From a bacterium (GTDB lineage: Bacteria > Patescibacteriota > Gracilibacteria > JAUYGZ01), in NCBI GenBank assembly GCA_030690415.1, contig JAUYGZ010000008.1:62001-126000 (forward strand): a stretch of 64,000 nucleotides of DNA. The letters run 5' to 3'. The notes under the pieces were generated by a model. That model saw only the letters and a program-made list of their open reading frames with translations, was not told where the DNA came from and made no database searches. A program made the position numbers and the translations under genes. Below, one piece after another: positions 38,306 through 46,777 of this stretch (its first letter is position 1; every line of letters starts with the position of its first letter).

Positions 38306-38398
38306 GGAAGGATACTCAAGTGGCTGAAGAGGCGGCTTTGCTAAAGCTGTAGGGGGGTGCAAGCCCCCGCGAGGGTTCGAATCCCTCTCCTTCCGCCA
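38306..38398 (+). tRNA. tRNA-Ser (anticodon GCT), long variable arm, CCA encoded
   Basis: ggaaggatactcaagtggctgaagaggcggctttgctaaagctgtaggggggtgcaagcccccgcgagggttcgaatccctctccttccgcca. Confidence 0.95.
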
Positions 38399-38462
38399 TC
38401 CTCAGCCCCCTTCCTCCTTATTGTCCTTATCGTCCTTCCCCTCCTAACAGTCCTTCTTCCCC

Positions 38463-39446
38463 TTGTCCAATCTCTTCCTTTTTACCGGCGAGAACCATCA
38501 GGCTCTTCAGGAAAAGCTGAAATTTTGGGAAAAGGCCTTTATCGAAAAGCATTCCGATAACAATCTGGAAGTCTTCGATGATGTCCAACAGGGGGATCTT
38601 TCCCGCATTATCAACGCTGTCGACTCCCAGCCTTTTCTTGCGGAGAAACGAATGATCATCATAAAAGGTCTTCCCCAGGGGGCCGACGTGAAAAAGAAGA
38701 TTGAGCTTGAGAGTCTGGAACCACTCTTAGAAAAAGACAACATACCCGAGAGCAGTGTGGTCATTTTCGTCAGCCCCCGGCCGGATAAGCGATCCCGTTT
38801 TTTTAAGCTCCTGAGCAAGGCTGCGCAAGTGGAGACCTTTGAGCTGCCCAAAGGAGCCGCGTTGCGGCAGTGGGTCCAGCAACGCTTAGCGGCTCAGGAG
38901 AAGAAGATTACTCCTCAAGCCATTGACTTGCTCCTCCTCTTTTGCGCTGAGGACGTCAATCGCATGGCGAGTGAGATAGAGAAGCTGGGACTGCTTCAAC
39001 GGGATCTTATCGACGAAGAGGCCATAGAGCTGATCGTGAGTCCCAATCCTGAAGCGAAAATCTTCAAAGCTCTGGATCAGATCGGAAAACAGAGTCTGAG
39101 TGAGGTCCTGAAAAGCTTTGAGGAACTGGTCAGAGGAGGTGAAGAGGTCATGCTCATCTTCTTTATGATCGTTCGGCAGTTTCGACTTCTCATCCAGATC
39201 CGATCCCTTCTGGATAGAAGATCCCCCCAGGGACTTATCCAAAAGCGATTGAAACTGGCTCCCTTTCAGGTCGCCATGCTGGAAAAGCAGGCCTCTACTC
39301 AAAGCCTGGACACCATGAAAAAAGCCTACCGTCAGCTTGTGGAAATTGACTGGCAGCTGAAAACCGGAAGGATTCCAACCAGTGTCGGACATGAGGAATT
39401 GTTTGTATTGAAGATTGATCAATTTTTGTGTTCTCTCTATGAATAA
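38463..39446 (+). CDS. holA: DNA polymerase III delta subunit (TTG start)
   Basis: NLFLFTGENHQALQEKLKFWEKAF, FLAEKRMIIIKGLP, ELPKGAALRQWVQQRLAAQ, C-terminal HolA helical bundle. Confidence 0.88.
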   Translation: MSNLFLFTGENHQALQEKLKFWEKAFIEKHSDNNLEVFDDVQQGDLSRIINAVDSQPFLAEKRMIIIKGLPQGADVKKKIELESLEPLLEKDNIPESSVVIFVSPRPDKRSRFFKLLSKAAQVETFELPKGAALRQWVQQRLAAQEKKITPQAIDLLLLFCAEDVNRMASEIEKLGLLQRDLIDEEAIELIVSPNPEAKIFKALDQIGKQSLSEVLKSFEELVRGGEEVMLIFFMIVRQFRLLIQIRSLLDRRSPQGLIQKRLKLAPFQVAMLEKQASTQSLDTMKKAYRQLVEIDWQLKTGRIPTSVGHEELFVLKIDQFLCSLYE

Positions 39447-39580
39447 TTTTTTTATTCTTTTTGCTTAAATTGAGAGCAAAATGCCTTCTGAGATCGAATT
39501 GAGTTATCTCAGGCCCTTGTGTCTTTTTCACAATAGTGGTTTTTTTGCTTGAATAATTTTTCAGGACATGTATAAATCAT

Positions 39581-40177
39581 GTGTACGTAAATGTGACCAT
39601 GCTGAAAGCGCTCTTCAGTTCCAATACTCGAGTAAAGCTTCTCATTGCCTTTCTCTCAACACCGGGGGAAGAGTTTTTTATAAGGGAACTTACCAGAAAG
39701 CTGAACGAGCAGATTAACTCCATTCGTAGAGAGCTGAATAATCTGAAAAAAATTGGACTCCTCAAGTCCCGTTCGAAAAACCGAAAGAAGTATTATTACG
39801 TTAACGAGGATTTCCTAATCCTTGATGAGCTGCGGTCCATGGTCAACAAGTCAACGGATCCCAAAAAAGAGCTCATCAAGAAGCTCCAGAAGCTTGGGAA
39901 TCTTTGGTTGGTTATTTTTTCGGGTGTTTTTGTCGATAAAAAGGATAAACCTTTGGACTTTCTGGTCATTGGGGATATCAGCAAGCAGGATCTCAGTGAT
40001 TTTTTTGCGTCTGAAGCCAAGGAATACCGAGATGTGAAATTTGGTATCCTGAGTAAGGATGATTTCATGTACCGCCTCCGTTTGAACGACAAGTTTATCG
40101 TTGACATGCTCAAAGACCCTGATAATATCATTGGGCTCAATAAGCTGAAAGGTCCGCTCAACAAGATCGTCAGCTAG
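39581..40177 (+). CDS. Winged-helix regulator fused to a nucleotidyltransferase-like C-terminal region
   Basis: ALFSSNTRVKLLIAFLSTPGEEFFIRELTRKLNEQINSIRRELNNLKKIGLLKSR; KPLDFLVIGDISKQDLSDF. Confidence 0.75.
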   Translation: MYVNVTMLKALFSSNTRVKLLIAFLSTPGEEFFIRELTRKLNEQINSIRRELNNLKKIGLLKSRSKNRKKYYYVNEDFLILDELRSMVNKSTDPKKELIKKLQKLGNLWLVIFSGVFVDKKDKPLDFLVIGDISKQDLSDFFASEAKEYRDVKFGILSKDDFMYRLRLNDKFIVDMLKDPDNIIGLNKLKGPLNKIVS

Positions 40178-40203
40178 TTTGAGTCGCATTCTAAGCCACT
40201 TTC

Positions 40204-40773
40204 ATGGATTCAGCACTCGCCCTTATTGCCCAGTCAAGTCTCAAACAAGGTCTCCCAACTTTCAAGGTGGGACAGACCGTCCGTGTTCATCAGAAGATTA
40301 AGGAAGGAGGAAAAGAACGCGTCCAGGTTTTTGAAGGCTTAATCATTCAGACCAATAAAGGAACCGGAATCAGCGGCACTGTCACAATTCGAAAAATCGT
40401 TGATGGCATTGGCGTTGAGCGTATTTATTCGATTCATTCTCCGAATATTGCCAAAATTGAAATTACCAAGGAAGCCAGGGTCCGACGAAGCAAACTCTAT
40501 TACATGCGAGATTTGACCGGCAAGTCAGCTCGTATGAGGACGACTATACTTGAGGGACAGGTCTTCGAACCAAAGTCTGCCGCTCAGATTCAGGCTGAGA
40601 AAGATGCTGTAGAAGCTGAAAAGCAGGCTCAGAAGGACGCTGCTGAGGCTAAAAAGGCTGCTGAGAAGGTTCAGGATGCTGCTTCGGAGAAAGAAGTACA
40701 GAACGATGCTCCTGCTGACGAATCAGGTAAAGATGAAAATAATGCTGTAGAGGCAGAAAAAAAGAGCGAGTAG
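40204..40773 (+). CDS. rplS: 50S ribosomal protein L19 with long Ala/Lys/Glu-rich C-terminal extension
   Basis: FKVGQTVRVHQKIKEGGKERVQVFEGLIIQTNKGTGISGTVTIRKIVDGIGVERIYSIHSPNIAKIEITKEARVRRSKLYYMRDLTGKSARM. Confidence 0.95.
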   Translation: MDSALALIAQSSLKQGLPTFKVGQTVRVHQKIKEGGKERVQVFEGLIIQTNKGTGISGTVTIRKIVDGIGVERIYSIHSPNIAKIEITKEARVRRSKLYYMRDLTGKSARMRTTILEGQVFEPKSAAQIQAEKDAVEAEKQAQKDAAEAKKAAEKVQDAASEKEVQNDAPADESGKDENNAVEAEKKSE

Positions 40774-40821
40774 AGTCATCTTCACTCGGGTTTAAACCCT
40801 TCATCATGCTATGATGAGGAC

Positions 40822-41805
40822 ATGAAACTCGCACTATTCGGCAACTACGGTGTCAATAATCTCGGGGATGACCTCATCCTGAAGGGATTTTTGAATCAGC
40901 ATCCGGACGATGAAGTGATGGTTTTTTGTGGGAACCCCGATCGGGTCCACAAGCAATTTGGGCTGGAAGCTCATCCCTTCTTTCCGGGAGGCTTCAGATC
41001 GATTTGGAAGTATTTGATTTCCTCGCCTTATCGGCGGCTCTTCAAACGAGGCTTGAGAGAACTGAAATCGGCTGATCGAATCTTTGTCGGTGGAGGAGGG
41101 ATCCTTGTGGACCGGCATTTCAAGGCGGTTTTTCTTTGGTGGAGGCAGTTAAGAAATATTTCCCGAAGCGGAACTCCCTTTGCATTCGTAGCGAACTCGT
41201 TTGAATTGAAGCACTGGTGGAGCCAATGGCTTTTCAAAACGTATCTGAAAAGTGCTGAACAGGTCACGGTAAGGGACAGCGCTTCTCTCCGCCTCGCTCA
41301 CTCGCTCGGCGCGCAGGCTAAACTGGTGGAGGACCTGGCGATGGAGAATGTAGGAGTGAAATTTAGAATGAAGGATCCAAAGAAAACTATCGTACTGGCT
41401 CTTTGCAAGTGGGGCCTGGACAAGCGGAAGATGGCTGAACTGAGGAACTTCGTTCGGTCGCGACAGGAGGAAGGCTTTGAAGTTATCGGCCTGGCCTTCC
41501 AGACGGAAGGAGATGATGATCGGGAAGTATTCGCTGAACTGGACACGGGAATCCCTGTTCGGAGTGGGATGGAGGAGGTTTTGACTGAACTCGGAAATTG
41601 TAATCTGATCGTCGGCATGAGATTCCACTCCGTCCTCCTGGGCCTGAAAATGCAGAAGCCTGTCATCGCCATCGCATATCAGAAGAAGGTCAGGCACCTC
41701 ATGGAGGATGCCGGCAAAGAGATGCTGTGTCTTGAGATTCAGAACCTGAATGGGGAAAAGCTCCAATCGGTTTTTGAGAAAGCGGTTGAAGAAGGGGATG
41801 GGTGA
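40822..41805 (+). CDS. Polysaccharide pyruvyl transferase (CsaB-like)
   Basis: LFGNYGVNNLGDDLILKGFL, FVGGGGILVDRHF, LIVGMRFHSVLLGLKMQKPVIAIAYQKKVRHLMEDAG. Confidence 0.9.
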   Translation: MKLALFGNYGVNNLGDDLILKGFLNQHPDDEVMVFCGNPDRVHKQFGLEAHPFFPGGFRSIWKYLISSPYRRLFKRGLRELKSADRIFVGGGGILVDRHFKAVFLWWRQLRNISRSGTPFAFVANSFELKHWWSQWLFKTYLKSAEQVTVRDSASLRLAHSLGAQAKLVEDLAMENVGVKFRMKDPKKTIVLALCKWGLDKRKMAELRNFVRSRQEEGFEVIGLAFQTEGDDDREVFAELDTGIPVRSGMEEVLTELGNCNLIVGMRFHSVLLGLKMQKPVIAIAYQKKVRHLMEDAGKEMLCLEIQNLNGEKLQSVFEKAVEEGDG

Positions 41806-41825
41806 TCGTAGAGTGATTGCATGAA

Positions 41826-41846
41826 CCCCTAACCCCTTACAAGGGG
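41826..41846 (+). repeat. 21-nt dispersed repeat, copy 2 (CCCCTAACCCCTTACAAGGGG)
   Basis: Exact reverse complement of 3346-3366; partial third copy at 42434-42448 inside the next CDS. Confidence 0.85.
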
Positions 41847-41856
41847 AAAAAGAATT

Positions 41857-43098
41857 ATGTCCTTTTTTAAAAGACGACATCGCCGACGGAGCACGGGAGT
41901 CTCTAAACCCCGCTGGAATATGCGCCATAAGCGCACCAGTCTGCTGAAAATCACGCAACTCTTTCGGGGCAGTCGTCTGGCTTTTTTAATCAGTTTTGTG
42001 CTCATCTTCCTCGGAGTGTACGTTGCTTTTTATACTCCCATCCTGCTCGTCCAGACCGTGGAAGCCACGACGGAGTACCAGGACATCAATATTGAAGAGC
42101 TCAGACAGACGGTTGGCGAAAAGGTGGTCAATCAGAATGCTCTCACCATGGATCTGCACGGTATCGAGATGGAAATTTATGAGCGTTTTCCTGATATTTC
42201 AGCCCTAAACTGTGATCGACACCTCTTCACCCGCTCAATCACCTGTGAGGTCATCGGGTACGAACTGGTCGCGGTGGTGAAGAATCTCGGAGAACGCTAT
42301 TACATCAACGAAAACGGGGTTGTGATCACTTTTGACAACCGGAAAATCGGACTGCCGATCTTTGATCTGGTCCTGAATCCCGTGTATGCAGACCTGGAGC
42401 CATCAGAAGCATCTCCCCTCAGCGCCCTTCAAACCCCTAACCCCTTACCGTTCGGTCCCGAGCTCACGGTCGAGGGACATGGGGAACCAACACCTCCCGC
42501 TTTGGTGAACACTCCTTTGGATCCATCATCCGGATCACTGACGGGGAGTATTTTGCTAGAGAGGGCTAGGGGAGTGAAGAAGGAAGATAATCCCCAGGCT
42601 CTCGACCCTCAACCCATAACTCTGAACTCTGAACAAGATGCCATTACCTTCATTTCTCCCTTTGATGCCCCGCCCGTAGAACCCGTGATCAAGGCTCAGA
42701 GAGAAGTTTTTGATATTGTTGTGGGCAAAAAAATTCTCGATCCTGAAGAATTGAAGAAAATATTGGACACGATCAAGGAATTGGAAAAGGTCTTGGGTCG
42801 TAAAGTGATTCATGTCCAGTATGTACAGGTAGCAGCGGAGTTGAGTTTGACAAGCAGGCCACAAACCCTCGACCCTGAACCCTCAACTCTCAACTCTGAA
42901 CCATCGACCCTCAACCCTGAACCCTCAACTCTGAACACCTCTGAAGCTCCGGACCATGAATTTACCATTTTCCTGGATTTGCGGCGCAATCTGGAAGACC
43001 AGTTTACGAAGCTCAAAAAAGTCAAAGAAGTCATTGATTTCAGCATCGTGGAGCGGATTGACCTGAGTATTGACGGGGAGAAAGTGTTTTATAAATAA
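41857..43098 (+). CDS. FtsQ-like POTRA-domain protein with repeat-encoded linker
   Basis: Single N-terminal TM then POTRA-like VQTVEATTEYQDINIEELRQTVGEKVVNQNALTMDLHGIEMEIYERFPDISALNCDRHLFTRSITCEVIGYELVAVVKN; long low-complexity linker. Confidence 0.75.
   Translation: MSFFKRRHRRRSTGVSKPRWNMRHKRTSLLKITQLFRGSRLAFLISFVLIFLGVYVAFYTPILLVQTVEATTEYQDINIEELRQTVGEKVVNQNALTMDLHGIEMEIYERFPDISALNCDRHLFTRSITCEVIGYELVAVVKNLGERYYINENGVVITFDNRKIGLPIFDLVLNPVYADLEPSEASPLSALQTPNPLPFGPELTVEGHGEPTPPALVNTPLDPSSGSLTGSILLERARGVKKEDNPQALDPQPITLNSEQDAITFISPFDAPPVEPVIKAQREVFDIVVGKKILDPEELKKILDTIKELEKVLGRKVIHVQYVQVAAELSLTSRPQTLDPEPSTLNSEPSTLNPEPSTLNTSEAPDHEFTIFLDLRRNLEDQFTKLKKVKEVIDFSIVERIDLSIDGEKVFYK
42864..42936 (+). 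repeat. Heptanucleotide telomere-like repeats (ACCCTSA/ACTCTSA), in frame
   Basis: aaccctcgaccctgaaccctcaactctcaactctgaaccatcgaccctcaaccctgaaccctcaactctgaac; shorter related tract 42601-42634. Confidence 0.85.
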
Positions 43099-43181
43099 GG
43101 GGGTGTAACCTCAGGCCGGATGGGCTTGATAAATACTGGATTTCAGTATATCATAATTACCGTAATTCAGTAATTTTTACC

Positions 43182-43532
43182 ATGGACATCATCTCACAGA
43201 TCAATGAAAGAGGAGTTCTTACGTTGCCATTGAAGGTAAGGAAACAGTTTCCCGGACTTCAGGTGGTTCATATTCGAGTCGTGAATAACGCTATTATGCT
43301 CCAACCACTTGAGATCAAGAAAGATGTGACCCTTGAACTCAATAATCGATCTCAAGAGGCTTATGAAAAGGGAACGCTCACTCTGAATGAAGTTGATAAG
43401 ATCATGACCAGGCATCAGACTCTCGAAAAGCAGATTAATGATGGGATTGATGAGATGCTGGAGGCTGGTGAAGATCAACAGATGATTGCGGAAAGTGGCT
43501 TCAGTCCTCGAATCGGTAATGAATTGCTCTAA
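43182..43532 (+). CDS. AbrB/MazE-like antitoxin
   Basis: MDIISQINERGVLTLPLKVRKQFPGLQVVHIRVVNNAIMLQPL swapped-hairpin domain; overlaps MazF-like CDS by 1 nt. Confidence 0.75.
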   Translation: MDIISQINERGVLTLPLKVRKQFPGLQVVHIRVVNNAIMLQPLEIKKDVTLELNNRSQEAYEKGTLTLNEVDKIMTRHQTLEKQINDGIDEMLEAGEDQQMIAESGFSPRIGNELL

Positions 43533-43891
43533 TGATCTCAAAAAAGATCTCTTATGAGAGAGGAGACGTTGTTCTCGTGGCATTTTCTCCCGTTGTGGGT
43601 TCGGAACAAGCCGATACCAGGCCAGCTATTGTCGTCAGCAATGAGCTTTTTCATCGGCTCCGGATTGTCACGGTGGCGGCTGTTACCTCGCGAAAAAGAG
43701 CCTTCCCGGGTCGCGTCAGTATCGATCCCGATTCCTCAAATGGTATCTCAAAGCCCTCAGATGTACTGGCCTTTCAGCTTCGAACGATCTCTACCAATCC
43801 GAAAAGGATTCTGAAAAAACTCGGGAAAATTGCCCCTGAGGATCTCAAACGATTGGATGTGGCCTTAAGGGTGGTTCTGAAGCTTGGGTGA
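43532..43891 (+). CDS. MazF/PemK-family toxin
   Basis: YERGDVVLVAFSPVVGSEQADTRPAIVVSNELF...VTVAAVTSRK...SDVLAFQLRTIS. Confidence 0.9.
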   Translation: MISKKISYERGDVVLVAFSPVVGSEQADTRPAIVVSNELFHRLRIVTVAAVTSRKRAFPGRVSIDPDSSNGISKPSDVLAFQLRTISTNPKRILKKLGKIAPEDLKRLDVALRVVLKLG

Positions 43892-43983
43892 AGTGAGAAC
43901 GGTAAAACAAGATTTGACCACTAGTAAAAAGGGCTGTTTTTTGGTATAATGAAGAGATTAAAACCAATATAAACACCAAAATA

Positions 43984-44388
43984 ATGCAGGACGAATACGC
44001 CCAAAATCCTTTCAAAGGTATCATCCCCACAGACGAGATCGACTTCGGCGAACTGATCGAGGTGATCAAGAGATCTGAGCTGTCTGAAGGCAAAAAGATT
44101 GCCTATTTGTATATGATCGCGGAAGAGACCTTCACCCTGGCCGATCTGGAAGAAATCGAGAATGAGATGATCATGGCGGGAAGAGAACTGGAGAAAGAAC
44201 AGGGAAAACAGATGAAGAAACTGCAAGAACTGAAGGCAAAGGAAGCAAAACTCCGCGAAAAGGTGGCCAAAGCACAAGTCAAATCCGCCCGGGAAATGGA
44301 GCGGAATTTCTCCAAACTGGAGGATGCCATGCTGGAGGAAGCCAACGCGAGCCAATTGGAAAAGGTTTATCAAAAGCTGACCAGGTAA
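43984..44388 (+). CDS. Hypothetical helical protein; module A small gene (left copy)
   Basis: SELSEGKKIAYLYMIAEETFTLADLEEIENEM resembles SPILDEHKALFLFLIAQGTFDLPHYQLFIDLL of 62745..63173; extended -10 TGGTATAAT at 43942-43950. Confidence 0.7.
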   Translation: MQDEYAQNPFKGIIPTDEIDFGELIEVIKRSELSEGKKIAYLYMIAEETFTLADLEEIENEMIMAGRELEKEQGKQMKKLQELKAKEAKLREKVAKAQVKSAREMERNFSKLEDAMLEEANASQLEKVYQKLTR

Positions 44389-44389
44389 C

Positions 44390-46639
44390 ATGACCTTTCG
44401 TTTTTCACAGAGCGAGCTCTTTTTCCCAAAACGATTGGCGTACGTCAGAAGTGCTGGGACAGACCCAGGTGCTGAGGCAGGGGAAGAAGCGGAGAGCCGA
44501 CGCCGAGCTCCGGAAGCTGAGGAAACGCGTCGGACTTCCGATGAAACCCGGTCGAAGATTAAGGATCTCTTTGATCAGGGAAAATTTGAAAAACTCAGGG
44601 GGAGGGAAGGCGGAGAGGAGGTCAGCATCGCGCCAAAAGAAATTTATGAAAACCTGAATAAGATCCTGGATGAAAAACAGTCTCCGGTAGAATGGGTCAT
44701 CAGCACCTATCGACACCTGTATCCTGCACTGGTAGGGCGGCCCATTGATGCCCGCGTACGACAGGATATTGTCGACGCAGAATGGCAACGTTTACGGGAT
44801 CTTCTGCCAGCAACCATTCTTGATCGCGTGAATCAAATCCTCGGCACTGAGGCTGCCCCTTCCTATACTGATGCCGTCACCGGCATCGTCGGAGGAAGTT
44901 TTTCTGACATCTCACCTGAAGGCCAACTCCTGGCGCAGAGGCTGCAGCTGGACACCACGGAGGTGATTTCCTGTCATGAGAATATGGAAGCTTTGAAGTT
45001 GATTGAAGCTGATATCAAGGCAATTGAAAATCGAACAGTTGATATCACGAAGCGTATTGAACAGCAAAAGGTGGATACGGGAAACATTACGGAATGGAAA
45101 AATAAGTGGGAGAAGAATAAGTGGGGATGGATCAAAAAGGGCTTCGGACTTGCCGCCAAAGGAACACTCATCGGGCTTGGAGTCACTGCTCTGGGAGGTG
45201 CGGTTGTTGGAGGTACAATGGCATTGGCGGGATATGGTTCTCTGTTTACCGGCGGTGTTGGAGCAGTTGGCAAGTATATTGGAGGAATGGGGATCTGGGG
45301 TGGAGTTGCCAAAATAGTATCCTCAACAGCCTTTGGGGTAACCGGTCTGGCTGCGATAAGCAACTGGGTATATGCCCCCGGGAAAGAGTGGTGGCTCAAA
45401 AGAAGGCATAAAAAAGAAACTGAGCGTCTGGAAGCAGAAAAAGAAGCTACTGAAGAACAGCTGGGTTTGAAACAACTCCGCGAACAAGAAAGCGAAACCA
45501 AAAATATTATTGACCGTAAAAAGGCCCGATCTAAACAGATCGTCACGGATATGACAGTGGAGAAAACTAAGGCTGAGAAACTGGAGAACACCTATCAGTC
45601 AGAGCTCAAGACCGCCGTCGATCCTCGACGAGGAGAACTTCAGACCCTGCTCGAGCAGCTGAGGCAATACATCACATACCTCCAGACTATCATCAGCGTA
45701 CACGAGTCCGTAAAAAATCCTGAAAAGTATCCCGCTGCCGTGAGGGCTGATGAGAATGCCATCGCTGCCCATATTCACGCCATGAATGCCGGAAAGAAAC
45801 GCACCGAAGCGATGCTGAAGCTCTTGGGTGAACAGCAAAAAGAATGGCAGGAGCAGATGGGGAAGGCGGGGGAGGCTGGGTATAAGGAAGGGGTTCACAG
45901 AGAGATGTCCAAGGGACTGCTTGATGAGCAGGATCTCCTCGACGCGGTCAGCAATTTTTTTGATCCGGCAGGAGCCCGAACAGCAATCGACTCTGGCACC
46001 CTGGGCCGCATCAAGCTCAAGGCTCCGGAGATTGAGAAGTTGATTCGATCACTGCAAAACCTTTCCACTCAATCTGTGCTTCAGACAGAGATACGGGAGA
46101 CGATTTATCCGGTGTTTAGGAAAGCGAGGAGGGAATATGTAAGGGCGCCGGCGAGGGAAAAAGTAGATGATTCTCTAGCTGAATTGTCTAAAGACGTTCA
46201 GCGTCAATTTAAGAAAGATCCAGTGCAGATCTTCAACTTTGCGGACAATTTAAGTCCTCCAATTTCGCTTCTTCGACCGCGTCGTCGTCAGCGTTCCAGC
46301 TTTAAGATCTGGGCTGACGCGATGACAAGAAAACAGCTTGAACAACTCAATGATGTGCTTCAAAAAATCAAAGCGTCATTTGCGACAGGGCCAGCAGTAC
46401 CAGCAGCACCTGCAGCACCAACGGCGCCAGTAACGCCAGCTGCTCCTGTTCCACCGGCACCAATTCCCACTCCTGTTCCTCCTCCTGCTGCTCCTGGTGC
46501 ACCAGCAGCACCAGCAGCACCGGCTGCTCCAGCTGCACCAGCGCCGGCGGCAGCACCTCCAGCAACACCAGCTGCAGCGGTGCCAGGAGCGACGGGGGCA
46601 GGGCCAGCAGCGGCACCGGCGGCAGCAGCAGCGCCATGA
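44390..46639 (+). CDS. Large hypothetical coiled-coil protein, two Gly-rich hydrophobic segments, Pro/Ala-rich tail; module A large gene (left copy)
   Basis: N-term FFPKRLAYVRSAGTDP resembles LLPKRCIWYTSKGKGPDE of 59787..62735; GTLIGLGVTALGGAVVGGTMALAG; tail (PAAPAAP)n. Confidence 0.75.
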   Translation: MTFRFSQSELFFPKRLAYVRSAGTDPGAEAGEEAESRRRAPEAEETRRTSDETRSKIKDLFDQGKFEKLRGREGGEEVSIAPKEIYENLNKILDEKQSPVEWVISTYRHLYPALVGRPIDARVRQDIVDAEWQRLRDLLPATILDRVNQILGTEAAPSYTDAVTGIVGGSFSDISPEGQLLAQRLQLDTTEVISCHENMEALKLIEADIKAIENRTVDITKRIEQQKVDTGNITEWKNKWEKNKWGWIKKGFGLAAKGTLIGLGVTALGGAVVGGTMALAGYGSLFTGGVGAVGKYIGGMGIWGGVAKIVSSTAFGVTGLAAISNWVYAPGKEWWLKRRHKKETERLEAEKEATEEQLGLKQLREQESETKNIIDRKKARSKQIVTDMTVEKTKAEKLENTYQSELKTAVDPRRGELQTLLEQLRQYITYLQTIISVHESVKNPEKYPAAVRADENAIAAHIHAMNAGKKRTEAMLKLLGEQQKEWQEQMGKAGEAGYKEGVHREMSKGLLDEQDLLDAVSNFFDPAGARTAIDSGTLGRIKLKAPEIEKLIRSLQNLSTQSVLQTEIRETIYPVFRKARREYVRAPAREKVDDSLAELSKDVQRQFKKDPVQIFNFADNLSPPISLLRPRRRQRSSFKIWADAMTRKQLEQLNDVLQKIKASFATGPAVPAAPAAPTAPVTPAAPVPPAPIPTPVPPPAAPGAPAAPAAPAAPAAPAPAAAPPATPAAAVPGATGAGPAAAPAAAAAP

Positions 46640-46777
46640 AGACGATGAACAGAAATGAACCGATTCGTTTATTCCCATCAACGAAAGGATGACCCTTGAT
46701 GATGAATTAGATGAGATAAGATAAGATGAGATGAGCAGGCGTGAACTTTGCCGATGTCGGAAGTCAATCTATCGCCA

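Noticed and set aside
42590-42936. CRISPR array
   Set aside because: Heptamer repeats without unique spacers and within an open reading frame; no cas genes in window
46376-46681. Cys/Trp/Arg-rich - strand ORF
   Set aside because: Antisense of the Pro/Ala-coding repeat in 44390..46639; composition artefact
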